Program-made: the position numbers and the translations under genes
NCBI RefSeq assembly: GCF_016765635.1
Contig: NZ_JAESVD010000017.1
Coordinates: 1-63,989, forward strand
Direction: 5' to 3'
Length of the DNA stretch: 63,989 bases
From: Shewanella schlegeliana
GTDB lineage: Bacteria; Pseudomonadota; Gammaproteobacteria; Enterobacterales; Shewanellaceae
Notes under the pieces: generated by a model
The model's input: the letters and a program-made list of their open reading frames with translations, nothing else
The model's database searches: none
Told to the model about the DNA's origin: nothing
Shown here: in pieces, positions 24,691 to 32,571 of the stretch
Position numbering within the stretch: position 1 is the stretch's first letter
Layout of the letters: every line of letters begins with the position of its first letter

Positions 24691-25029
24691 TTAATACCAG
24701 TTATCTTGCTTATACTGTCCACTACAATAATAATCTTGAACAAACTGACCGTTATCAGTATCACGACAGCGATATTCACCATTACTTGGGAAGTAGTCCC
24801 AAGCAACACTTTCATCACAATAGCTACCTCGGCAATATACATAATTTGATGAACTACTTTGCTGGTTACTATCAATGATTGCCATTACACCTAAAATAGC
24901 GATAGGCAGTGCAATCGTATTGAGGAGACTAAACTCATCATATTCCTCACCCGTATACATATTATAATTGGTGGTACATCCTGAAAGCAGTGCCAAGCTC
25001 AGGATGGAGGAAGTCAATTTTTTCAACAT
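24691..25029 (-). CDS. Lipoprotein inserted between hsdS and hsdR
   Basis: A 112-residue protein with a lipoprotein signal peptide (MLKKLTSSILSLALLSGC, lipid-modified Cys18), a second hydrophobic stretch (NTIALPIAILGVMAII, about 37-52) and a Cys/Tyr-rich tail with four cysteines (CRGSYC, CRD, YYCSG). It has its own hairpin-bounded unit inside the restriction operon. No family is recognised. Element-encoded lipoproteins often alter phage receptors (Cor and Llp types), which is only a hypothesis here. Confidence 0.75.
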   Translation of the reverse strand: MLKKLTSSILSLALLSGCTTNYNMYTGEEYDEFSLLNTIALPIAILGVMAIIDSNQQSSSSNYVYCRGSYCDESVAWDYFPSNGEYRCRDTDNGQFVQDYYCSGQYKQDNWY

Positions 25030-25065
25030 TTCTTTCTATTCTTATTACAAACACACAATACGACA

Positions 25066-25115
25066 AACAGCTAAATACAGGCTGCAATGTGCAATCTAAG
25101 AATTGTTTAGCTGTT
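25066..25115. repeat. Inverted repeat between hsdS and the lipoprotein gene
   Basis: AACAGCTAAA (25066-25075) and TTTAGCTGTT (25106-25115) are exact reverse complements, with a 30-bp loop. There is no T run. It could be a weak terminator after hsdS or an operator for the lipoprotein gene. Confidence 0.5.
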
Positions 25116-25131
25116 AACCTATAAACCTAAA

Positions 25132-26460
25132 TTAAACAAACATCTGCTGCAGTAAGCCTTTCTTCCACTCTTTAGCTTTATCAAGCTCAGAGTTGACTAG
25201 CTCTATCTTCTGGTCGATGGCTGATAGGAAGTTAGCTATTTTGGTTTGCTCTGCTTCACAAGGCATATTCAATTCAATTTTCTTGCAGCTTGCAGCATTG
25301 AGCTTTGGCTGAGCTGTACCACTGTTGTACTTTTCATAGTTGAGTAGTTCAAGGCTTTGGGCTAAGAAGTACGTGCAGCCTAAAGCTTTAAGTACGTGAG
25401 CATGATTGTTAACCCAAAACTTGCCCTTTACTACAAATGCCAGAGGTGTACTGCGAGTAATAATATTGGCTCCATCCTCTCCTAACAAAACAAATTCACC
25501 ATCAAAAAGGAAATCATCTACATAATCAATTACGCCAGATGCACCGTAATATCTATACTGCCCTTGACGTTGTTGACGCTCTTCAGAGCTGAGAGGTAGT
25601 CGTTGGCTATCTCTAAATTCACAGACGTCACCCAGCTTCTTCTCTTCCCAGTCAGGGAACTCGCTACCATCGTCGGCTTTGAATCTTAGTGTGGGTGGGA
25701 TGAAGGTTAACTTTCCACTATCAACTTTCACTTCTCCACTATTAGCACCTTTCAACTCACCACTATTAACCCACTTGCCACTAAACAACTGCTGCATCAC
25801 CCCTTTTTTATACTCGGTGAGCTTGGATTTCTTATCTGACAACAACCCAATCTTCTCATCGACCTTTGATAAGAAAGAAGCAATTTTTTGTTGCTCTGTA
25901 GCGTTTGGCGGTATCGGAATAGGAAGTCTCTTGATATCCCCTAGTTGTAAATCCATTATTGTCGATTGGTTAACTTTCGAAATCGCAGACCGATAGAACT
26001 TCTTAGTTTTAAAATAATGAAGGGCGTAGTCAGGGGATAAGGTACTTACATCATCCATTCTAATAACGGCAATATTCTGAGTGATAGCAATTGGCTCTGA
26101 TGTTGTATTTTTAGCTGAAAAACCAATTGTTCCTGTCTTTGACAAAAATAAGTCACCAACTATCGGCTTAGCTTTGTCTGATAAGTTATTAAACTCACTT
26201 AAAGATATCTGTGGCGCTTCTGAGTACTTGACAGTGCCAGAGGTAATCTCACGAGCTGATATTAAGGGGATTCCGTCTTCAACAAACTTTGGACGGATAG
26301 TTAACCCATAAGTAATATGTTTACTATACGAACCAAGTTGCTCAGTACTCCACTTACCCTCAAACTCACCAAACCTCAGCTTAGGCACATTTCCCTCAAT
26401 GGATAGTGGAGAGTTGATAGTGGAAACATCATTTTCAATTTTCAATTTTCCACTCTCCAC
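25132..26460 (-). CDS. hsdS: Type I restriction enzyme, specificity subunit
   Basis: A 442-residue protein with two target-recognition domains (about 25-190 and 260-410). Each is followed by a conserved helix (EQQKIASFLSKVDEKIGLLS; EQTKIANFLSAIDQKIELVN) that spans between HsdM subunits. It sets which DNA sequence is methylated or cut. The start is GTG at 26460, overlapping the hsdM stop by one base. The first 23 codons and the linker near residues 227-255 are made of a repeated TAGTGGAGA/GTGGAAA word and look inserted; a start closer to VPKLRFGEFEGKW would match other HsdS proteins. Confidence 0.9.
   Translation of the reverse strand: MESGKLKIENDVSTINSPLSIEGNVPKLRFGEFEGKWSTEQLGSYSKHITYGLTIRPKFVEDGIPLISAREITSGTVKYSEAPQISLSEFNNLSDKAKPIVGDLFLSKTGTIGFSAKNTTSEPIAITQNIAVIRMDDVSTLSPDYALHYFKTKKFYRSAISKVNQSTIMDLQLGDIKRLPIPIPPNATEQQKIASFLSKVDEKIGLLSDKKSKLTEYKKGVMQQLFSGKWVNSGELKGANSGEVKVDSGKLTFIPPTLRFKADDGSEFPDWEEKKLGDVCEFRDSQRLPLSSEERQQRQGQYRYYGASGVIDYVDDFLFDGEFVLLGEDGANIITRSTPLAFVVKGKFWVNNHAHVLKALGCTYFLAQSLELLNYEKYNSGTAQPKLNAASCKKIELNMPCEAEQTKIANFLSAIDQKIELVNSELDKAKEWKKGLLQQMFV
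25700..25785. repeat. GTGGAAA/TAGTGG repeat word inside the hsdS linker
   Basis: On the hsdS strand this stretch repeats TAGTGG-A/T-GA and GTGAAAGTT/GTGGAAAGTT words, encoding a low-complexity Ser-Gly-Glu-Lys linker. The same words recur at 26401-26462. Confidence 0.55.
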
Positions 26461-26462
26461 TA
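26401..26462. repeat. Palindromic repeat at the hsdM-hsdS junction
   Basis: TAGTGGAGAG on the gene strand at the hsdM stop/hsdS start reappears as its reverse complement about 50 bp downstream, with TGGAAA/TTTCCA as inner arms. The hsdS GTG start and the hsdM TAG stop lie inside it. A tandem AAAATTG lies in the loop. Confidence 0.55.
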
Positions 26463-28031
26463 CTCTTTGCCTGCAAGAAAGGGCGCTTTAATATTTAGCT
26501 GCTTACAGAACTCAGCAATATCCGCATCCACAGTGCTCATTTTGGTTTCAATATCGCTTAAATCAGTTGCTACCGCATCGAGATCTACCGCGTCTTCCTC
26601 TTCAAAGGTATCCACGTAACGAGGGATGTTGAGGTTGTAGTCGTTGTCGCTAATCTCAGATAGCTCAGCGACATGGGCAAACTTCTCTACTGATTCACGC
26701 TTGCTGTATGCCTTAATAATATGGTCAACATCACTATCACGCAGATGGTTTTGCGCTTTGCCTTTCTCGAAGTGATTAGACGCATCAATAAACAGAACAT
26801 TGTCATCGTTTATACGGTTCTTTTTAAATACCAAGATACAAGTCGGGATACTTGTACCGAAGAAGATCCCCGCTGGTAAGCCAATCACAGCATCGAGGTA
26901 GTTTTTGTTCTTGATAAGGTGTGTACGAATATGGCCTTCTGCTGCGCCACGGAACAGGATACCGTGGGGTACAACCACCGCAAGTGTGCCTGTTTCATTG
27001 AGCTGGTGGATCATATGCAGAACAAATGCAAAGTCAGCTTTGGTTTTTGGTGCAAGCTTGCCGTAATCACTAAAACGGTCATCGTTGAGGTGCAAGTCGT
27101 TTGCACTCCAATTAGCAGAGAACGGTGGGTTAGCAACTACCGCATCAAAACGCTTATCCATGTGCATTGGGTGTTCAAGGGTATCGTCGTTCTTAATATC
27201 AAACTTATCGTAACGCACACCGTGCATCAGCATGTTCATACGAGCAAGGTTATAAGTGCTTGGGTTTTGCTCTTGTCCACAAAACTCAAGCTGGTGGCTG
27301 CCTTGTTTACCAGAACTCTCTAGCTCGCGAGCAACACGCAGCAGCAATGAGCCTGAACCACAGGTAGGGTCATACACAGACTTTACGTCGCCAGCTAAAC
27401 TAACAAGCTTAGCAAGAATCTTACTGACCTGTTGTGGGGTATAGAACTCACCCGCCTTTTTACCTGCTCCAGAGGCAAACTGACCAATTAGGTATTCATA
27501 TGCGTCACCAAGAATATCAATTTCGGTGTTTTCTAAGTGGAAGTCGATGTTTTCAAGATGAGTCAGCACTTGAGCAATTTTTGCGTTGCGAGCATCAGGG
27601 TTTTTACCCAGCTTACTAGAGTTAAGGTCTAGATCTTCAAACAAGCCGTTAAAATCATCAGCTGAATCAGCAGAGGTCGCAGAATGTTCGATATCAACCA
27701 ACACACGCTCTAAATCTTGAATAATAAATTCTTTCTTGTCGCCACGCTTAGCAAGACTTGAGAATAACTGCTTAGGCGCAATAAAGTAGCCAAGGTTTTC
27801 GACACACTCATCACGTAGCTCATTGATAAGCTCATCGTCTGATTCAACGAATGTAATACCGTCTTCCACCAGCAAGTTATCACAATAGCGATTGAGCTTG
27901 TCAGACAGATACTTATAGAAAATCAGTCCTAGAATATAATCACGAAAATCGTCGGCAGACATGTTGCCACGTAAAGTATTAGCGATATTCCAAAGCTGCT
28001 TTTTCAGCTCTTGTTGATGTTGTTGAACCAT
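26460..28031 (-). CDS. hsdM: Type I restriction enzyme, modification subunit
   Basis: A 523-residue N6-adenine methyltransferase. An N-terminal helical domain (LWNIANTLRGNMSADDF) is followed by the SAM motif YDPTCGSGSLLLRVA near residue 225 and the catalytic NPPF (VVANPPFSANW, about 295). The start is placed at MVQQHQQELKKQLWN (28031). The frame extends 28 residues further upstream, but that part (MCIIGSIFVG...) is unlike HsdM N-termini. It is coupled to hsdS and divergent from the unknown gene at 28266. Confidence 0.93.
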   Translation of the reverse strand: MVQQHQQELKKQLWNIANTLRGNMSADDFRDYILGLIFYKYLSDKLNRYCDNLLVEDGITFVESDDELINELRDECVENLGYFIAPKQLFSSLAKRGDKKEFIIQDLERVLVDIEHSATSADSADDFNGLFEDLDLNSSKLGKNPDARNAKIAQVLTHLENIDFHLENTEIDILGDAYEYLIGQFASGAGKKAGEFYTPQQVSKILAKLVSLAGDVKSVYDPTCGSGSLLLRVARELESSGKQGSHQLEFCGQEQNPSTYNLARMNMLMHGVRYDKFDIKNDDTLEHPMHMDKRFDAVVANPPFSANWSANDLHLNDDRFSDYGKLAPKTKADFAFVLHMIHQLNETGTLAVVVPHGILFRGAAEGHIRTHLIKNKNYLDAVIGLPAGIFFGTSIPTCILVFKKNRINDDNVLFIDASNHFEKGKAQNHLRDSDVDHIIKAYSKRESVEKFAHVAELSEISDNDYNLNIPRYVDTFEEEDAVDLDAVATDLSDIETKMSTVDADIAEFCKQLNIKAPFLAGKE

Positions 28032-28265
28032 GGTTACTTTTACCTGCACTTTAATCAGTACTTTAATCTGAGCATGGGGTGTTAGCCCCACAAATATTGA
28101 GCCGATTATACACAATACTGATTGGTTAAATCATTGCGAGATCATAAAGATACAACAATTATGTATTCATTGGTTTTAAGATGGATTATATCTATTGCTA
28201 ACCCTTTGGTTTGCAACATACAAAACAGCTCAGCGCAGTGTTTTTGATTATCAGGAAGCAGATAA

Positions 28266-29147
28266 ATGAAGATGGAATTGATCCCCACGGTACAGTCGCT
28301 ACTTAAGCAAGATGCAATACGGGTTGAGGGTGATATAGCACTTATTGAGGCATTTACTAAGCTAATAGATTTACTGAGCTTTCAGTACGAGCACCCGCCT
28401 GTGTTTGACTTTAATAGCTACCCATTCCTTGACCATAGCGCTCGAAAAATCCCCTTATTGAGCGACAGCATTAATCGGCCTCTTAGTCAGCAAGTGCTTT
28501 ATAGCATTAGCCTGCAGCCAGAGAGGTTTGAAGTGCTGGTACATATTCACTCTGACTCAACCGCTAAACCTGAATACACAACTAAGCCTGTTTACACGGT
28601 AAGAAAGCCTAACTTATCAAATCTAAATCATGCCTTGCATGCTTTGTACGACTACATTGATGACTCGACTCATTTTTTGATTTGCCAAAATTGTAAGCAA
28701 CTGGTGGCCGCAGAACTGTGCAGTGATAACTCTTGTGGTGATTTTGCTAAAACTAAGCACAGTGCCCAGCACTGTGAATCCACCTATAAGCAAGTGTTTG
28801 ACACTTCTTTTGTGGATCGTGTTTCTATTACAGGCGAAGTGGTTAATGTGTTTAAAGGTGAAGATGAGATCAAGTTTTATGCCTCCTCCACGGCATGGCC
28901 ACATCCTCACGAACCACAGTGCTACAGTCGCGTTATTGAGACGCTACCTTTAACGGCAACACTTGATGAAGTGCACGCGCTAAGAGACAAGCTAGAAGCT
29001 GAGCAGAAATACCCTGCACCGTGCTTTCATTGCAAAGAAGAGTTTGATGAAGGCGAGGCTATGGATTTAGCCTCATTTGTTGATTTCGATACTGATGAGA
29101 TTGTGTGCTATGGCTGCGCCTCTTTACACTATGGCGTAGTCTATTAG
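28266..29147 (+). CDS. Uncharacterised protein with two CxxC pairs, putative zinc ribbon
   Basis: A 293-residue protein of no recognised family. The N-terminal half (1-130) is mixed alpha/beta without motifs. Cysteines occur as C140-x2-C143 and C152/C157, then C253-x2-C256 and C281-x2-C284 in the last 45 residues, the spacing of a zinc ribbon. It starts 235 bp from hsdM on the opposite strand. Base composition is slightly richer in A/T than the core genes. A role with the restriction cargo is possible but unproven. Confidence 0.65.
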   Translation: MKMELIPTVQSLLKQDAIRVEGDIALIEAFTKLIDLLSFQYEHPPVFDFNSYPFLDHSARKIPLLSDSINRPLSQQVLYSISLQPERFEVLVHIHSDSTAKPEYTTKPVYTVRKPNLSNLNHALHALYDYIDDSTHFLICQNCKQLVAAELCSDNSCGDFAKTKHSAQHCESTYKQVFDTSFVDRVSITGEVVNVFKGEDEIKFYASSTAWPHPHEPQCYSRVIETLPLTATLDEVHALRDKLEAEQKYPAPCFHCKEEFDEGEAMDLASFVDFDTDEIVCYGCASLHYGVVY

Positions 29148-29214
29148 TTGAGACTCTCATTGATGACCACCAGCGAACTTGCGTCTTTTCAATTCAAACA
29201 AACACAATGAAAGA

Positions 29215-29236
29215 CACTTTTATGCGCATAAAAGTG
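29215..29236. repeat. Perfect 22-bp palindrome
   Basis: The arm CACTTTTATGC is followed directly by its exact reverse complement. A partial copy (TTTTTATGCGCG) lies at 29249-29260. The element sits between the zinc-ribbon gene and the convergent integrase gene. The palindrome has no loop or T tract, so a protein-binding operator is more likely than a terminator. Confidence 0.7.
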
Positions 29237-29312
29237 CAAGATTTCACATTTTTATGCGCGTTAAACTGTAATAACAAAGCAGCAATTAAAAGTCGTTATT
29301 AATAATGGTACT

Positions 29313-30536
29313 CTACCCAACTTTTGCCAAACCGATATCCACCACGTTATCAATGGGGTTTGCCAGTCTATCTAACCACTCACACCACATATCCAGTGCT
29401 GCTGCCGATTGCTTAAGGTATTTGCTGTGATTGTAATGTTTCTCAGAACCCTTAATCACATGGCCTATCAATTTATCAACTATCCGTGAGTCGACCTCAA
29501 GGTCATTTAGGATGGTTGAAAAAGTACTTCTTAAGTCATGTAGCGTCCATCGTTCCTTATGCTTTAACTTATTACAAATCCTACCGCCTGAACCACTTAC
29601 GCTGACATCTTCTCTCAACTCACCTAATAGATAGCCTTGTTTGGCATTGCGCTTAATCAGTAGCGCAATAACAGGCTTTATTTGCTGCGGTATCGGCCTA
29701 ACAATCACTAAGCCCGTTTTACTGTGCTGTTTTGGTACAGTCCATAAGTCATTATCTAAATCCCATTCATGGATAGTTGAGAGCCTAACCTCCTGCGTAC
29801 GCGCACCAAATACGATTAACAACAAGCACAGGTAGCGCATATAGAAGGAGCCTTTTCGCCCATGACTCCACTGCAATACATCCTTTAGTTCGCTATATGA
29901 AAGCACTCTGTCTTTTACTGCTGCTTTTTTACCAACATCACCCGCTACAAGATCATCCAATTCATGAGTGATTGCATATCCCCGAACACGACAGAACTTT
30001 AATGCTTGCTTGCAGGCTTGCAGTATTTGCCCCGCAGCAACAGCAGCGGGCTTTTGCACACCTTCAATACCAGTGTTAATACGATCAAAACACTCAAGCC
30101 AATGGGAAATTTTGGTTTGCTCTAAAGGGTAGTGACCGATGTAAGGGTAAATATGCTTATTAAATTGAGATTGTGTTTTTTCAAAGCTCGATCTCTTCAC
30201 TCGCGCATACTTTTCAATCCAATACTCCAAGGCGTCTTTAACCGTCACAGGCTCTAAAGTTCTGTCCCTTGCTATTTCACGTGCAATTTTGGGGTCATGA
30301 CCACCAGCTAACCATGCTCTGCATTTATCTCTTTCATCCCTAGCTTGTTTGAGGGACAAATCAGGGTAATAACCTAAATCTATACGCTTATTCTTACCTT
30401 TAATTTTATAGCGAAACTGGAATCGAATACGGCCTTGTTTAGAGACTCGAACACCTAGCCCTTGTCCGTCACTTTTCTCTTTAACCACCGCTTGAGACTT
30501 TCCATTCATGGAGCGCAAATGTGTTTCGTGTAGCAT
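29313..30536 (-). CDS. Tyrosine integrase, P4 family, distal copy
   Basis: A 407-residue integrase. It has an N-terminal arm-binding domain (GLGVRVSKQGRIRFQFRYKI), a SAM-like core-binding domain (EYWIEKYARVKRSSFEKTQS), and the catalytic set ARTQEVRLS (Arg), LHDLRSTFS (HxxR), IGH and HYNHSKYL (Tyr). All active-site residues appear intact. It is related throughout to the integrase at 30790, about 250 bp away. It lies further from attR than the other copy. Confidence 0.88.
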   Translation of the reverse strand: MLHETHLRSMNGKSQAVVKEKSDGQGLGVRVSKQGRIRFQFRYKIKGKNKRIDLGYYPDLSLKQARDERDKCRAWLAGGHDPKIAREIARDRTLEPVTVKDALEYWIEKYARVKRSSFEKTQSQFNKHIYPYIGHYPLEQTKISHWLECFDRINTGIEGVQKPAAVAAGQILQACKQALKFCRVRGYAITHELDDLVAGDVGKKAAVKDRVLSYSELKDVLQWSHGRKGSFYMRYLCLLLIVFGARTQEVRLSTIHEWDLDNDLWTVPKQHSKTGLVIVRPIPQQIKPVIALLIKRNAKQGYLLGELREDVSVSGSGGRICNKLKHKERWTLHDLRSTFSTILNDLEVDSRIVDKLIGHVIKGSEKHYNHSKYLKQSAAALDMWCEWLDRLANPIDNVVDIGLAKVG

Positions 30537-30789
30537 GATTATCCAGCTGATATTACAAGAGTAAATTGATTACCCGTACAACCTAAATGTGAGTAAATAT
30601 AAGCATAAACAATACCCCTATCCTATAGCTCAAGGTCGGGTAAAATCCTCATCAGTGTGGATAAGTATCAAATAACGAATATAAACAGAGTCGTATGAAA
30701 ACCAATGAAAACAGCATTTTGTTATCTGGTTCACACAATGCAGAGAAGAGGTGACGCTACAGGAAGGAGTTAGCTTGGAAAGTGAAGTG

Positions 30790-32028
30790 TTACCCGTATC
30801 TTGCTGAGCCAATAAGTACGACGTTATCAGCAGGATTGACCAACAGTTCTAACCATTCACACCACATATTAAGCGCTGCTAACTTCTCTGGTAGATATTG
30901 ACTGCGATTATAGATAGACATTACCCCACCGAGGGAGTGGCCGAGCAACTGTTCGACCACATAGGGCGCTACACTCAAATCGTTTAGTTTGGTAGTGAAG
31001 GTTCTTCGCAAGTCATGCAATGACCAAGACTCTTTATGCTTAAGCCGTTTGTAGATTAGGCTACCCGCACCACTAACGGATTCACCGCTTTTGAGCTCGC
31101 CAAGCAGATAACCCGTGTCGCCATGGCGTTTATATAAAAACTCAATAATCGGCTTAACTTTCGCGGGAATAGGCCTAACAATTACCGTATTGGTCTTGCT
31201 ATGCGCTTTAGGCACTGTCCATAGGTTAAGCTCTAAGTCCCATTCATCAAAGGTCGATAACCTTAGCTCTTGTGTGCGAGCGCCAAAAATAATGAGTAAA
31301 CGACATAGGTAGCGCATATAAAAAGTGCCTTTGCGGTTTGCAATTGAGCTCATCAAGTCGTACAACTCAACATCGGTCAGCACTCGGTCTTTCTTCCGTT
31401 GCTTTTTACCCACATCGCTAGCTATCAAATCATCCAGTTCGCGACTAATGGCATAGCGCCTAACTCGGCAAAAGCGCAGTGCTTGTTTGGCATTTTGCAG
31501 TATTTGCCCTGCAGCGACGGGCGCAGGCTTTTGTCTGCCAGCAATGCCACGTCGAATACGGTCAAAACAATCAATCCAGTGGCGAGTCTCTGTTTGCTCT
31601 AATGGGAAGTGACCAATATAGGGATAAATGTGCTTTTCAAATTGGGCGATATTTCTGTCGACATTAGCGCGATTATCTCTGGCGTAATTCTCAATCCAAT
31701 ACTCTAGAGCTTGCTTAACAGTCACTGGCGTTAGCGTTTTCTCTCTGCCCATGCAACGCTTTATTTTGGGGTCATGGCCTTCTGCCAACCAAGAACGGCA
31801 TTCATCAGCAATGTCTCTGGCTTGCCTGAGCGATAAATCTGGATAAGCGCCAATATCCATGCGCTTATTTTTGCCATTGATTTTGTAACGGTACTGGAAA
31901 CGAATCTTCCCCAGCTTAGACACACGCACACCTAAACCTTTGCCATCAGCAAGCTCGATGGTTTGAGGTTGATGCTTGCCATTTAGTCCTCGCAAACTAG
32001 ATTCGTACAGCATGATATTTTGACTCAT
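30790..32028 (-). CDS. Tyrosine integrase, P4 family, att-proximal copy
   Basis: A 412-residue integrase with arm-binding domain (GLGVRVSKLGKIRFQYRYKI), core-binding domain (EYWIENYARDNRANVDRNIA), ARTQELRLS, LHDLRRTFT, LLGH and IYNRSQYL with the nucleophilic Tyr. It lies about 175 bp inside attR, the standard place for the integrase that acts on this site. It is therefore the better candidate for insertion into fis, while the copy at 29313 may come from an older or second element. Confidence 0.9.
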   Translation of the reverse strand: MSQNIMLYESSLRGLNGKHQPQTIELADGKGLGVRVSKLGKIRFQYRYKINGKNKRMDIGAYPDLSLRQARDIADECRSWLAEGHDPKIKRCMGREKTLTPVTVKQALEYWIENYARDNRANVDRNIAQFEKHIYPYIGHFPLEQTETRHWIDCFDRIRRGIAGRQKPAPVAAGQILQNAKQALRFCRVRRYAISRELDDLIASDVGKKQRKKDRVLTDVELYDLMSSIANRKGTFYMRYLCRLLIIFGARTQELRLSTFDEWDLELNLWTVPKAHSKTNTVIVRPIPAKVKPIIEFLYKRHGDTGYLLGELKSGESVSGAGSLIYKRLKHKESWSLHDLRRTFTTKLNDLSVAPYVVEQLLGHSLGGVMSIYNRSQYLPEKLAALNMWCEWLELLVNPADNVVLIGSARYG

Positions 32029-32052
32029 TTAGGTGGGAATACGGCCAATTCC

Positions 32053-32074
32053 ATGTACCCCCATATGTACCCCC
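32053..32074. repeat. GTACCCCC repeat pair inside attR
   Basis: ATGTACCCCC (32053-32062) directly followed by ATATGTACCCCC (32063-32074). It matches the pair near attL and lies about 130 bp inside the right att core, between it and the integrase gene. Likely integrase arm sites. Confidence 0.6.
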
Positions 32075-32203
32075 ATGTAACCATAGGAACCAAAACCCAC
32101 CAATACCAATGAAGACGCGAAACGAGCTTTAGCTATTGATAAATAAGAAAAAATACTTGGATGAAAAACAATTCAAAACCGCTAAAAACAGCCCGTCGTA
32201 CTC

Positions 32204-32225
32204 TACGGCATGAACTAAGACTAAC
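32204..32225 (+). repeat. attR core
   Basis: A perfect copy of the 22 bp at 17457-17478, including the last fis codons and stop, but without the rest of fis. It marks the right end of the integrated element. Confidence 0.88.
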
Positions 32226-32243
32226 TTCTTAACTTGTTGTATT

Positions 32244-32277
32244 AAAACGGGCTTTCCAGCAATGGGGAGCCCGTTTT
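32244..32277 (+). terminator. fis-type terminator beyond attR
   Basis: AAAACGGGCT and AGCCCGTTTT form a 10-bp stem, followed by T-rich DNA. It is probably the original fis terminator left on the chromosomal side by integration. Confidence 0.75.
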
Positions 32278-32283
32278 GCTTTT

Positions 32284-32307
32284 ATATGTACCCTCATATG
32301 TACCCCG
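32284..32307. repeat. 12-bp arm-like repeat pair outside attR
   Basis: ATATGTACCCTC and ATATGTACCCCG follow the terminator at the same distance (59 bp) from the core as the pair near attL. Their place on the chromosomal side is unexpected for phage-type arms. Confidence 0.6.
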
Positions 32308-32571
32308 CTTTATCTGTTTCAGCCCTGTACTTTATTCAAGCGCCCCAGCAATAAAAATCCCCGAAATAAATCTCGTTCCTCCTCCCGCTTTCAGCTTCGG
32401 CTAATTTTCACGCTGTAGACTCGCAAACCATGTGACGATTCCTAACAAGATTTAACTTAGTTGTTAATTCAAAAAATGATAAATTTCACAGCCAACTGCC
32501 AATACAACAATAAAAGCTACGGCTTGCTTGGCAAAGCCAGACCGTAGAAGGAAATCCCGATAGAGGACACT

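Larger units (their letters stand above)
17457..32225. mobile_element. Integrative element in fis 3' end, satellite-like with restriction cargo
   Basis: About 14.7 kb between two perfect 22-bp repeats (17457-17478 and 32204-32225). Two tyrosine integrases lie next to the right end. AlpA/excisionase-like regulators and a putative HUH replication protein lie near the left end. Cargo is a type I restriction-modification set, a PLD-type nuclease, a lipoprotein and small unknown genes. No phage structural or packaging genes are visible. Content and order recall P4-like or CP4-57-type elements and phage satellites. The attachment at fis is seen in sequence; mobility today is not known. Confidence 0.85.
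32029..32571. other. Right-end region with attR and arm-like repeats
   Basis: A 543-bp gene-free region. It holds a GTACCCCC repeat pair (32053-32074), the attR core (32204-32225), a second fis-type terminator (32244-32277), another repeat pair outside the core (32284-32307) and the promoter region of the aminopeptidase gene. Confidence 0.7.

Noticed and set aside
24639..24875. 78-codon leftward frame overlapping the lipoprotein gene
   Set aside because: It is a hydrophobic shadow in another frame of the lipoprotein gene, which has a clear lipobox and better features.
30537..30789. Attachment site between the two integrase genes
   Set aside because: No copy of the 22-bp core or the GTACCCC repeats is present there, so a simple tandem of two complete elements is not supported.
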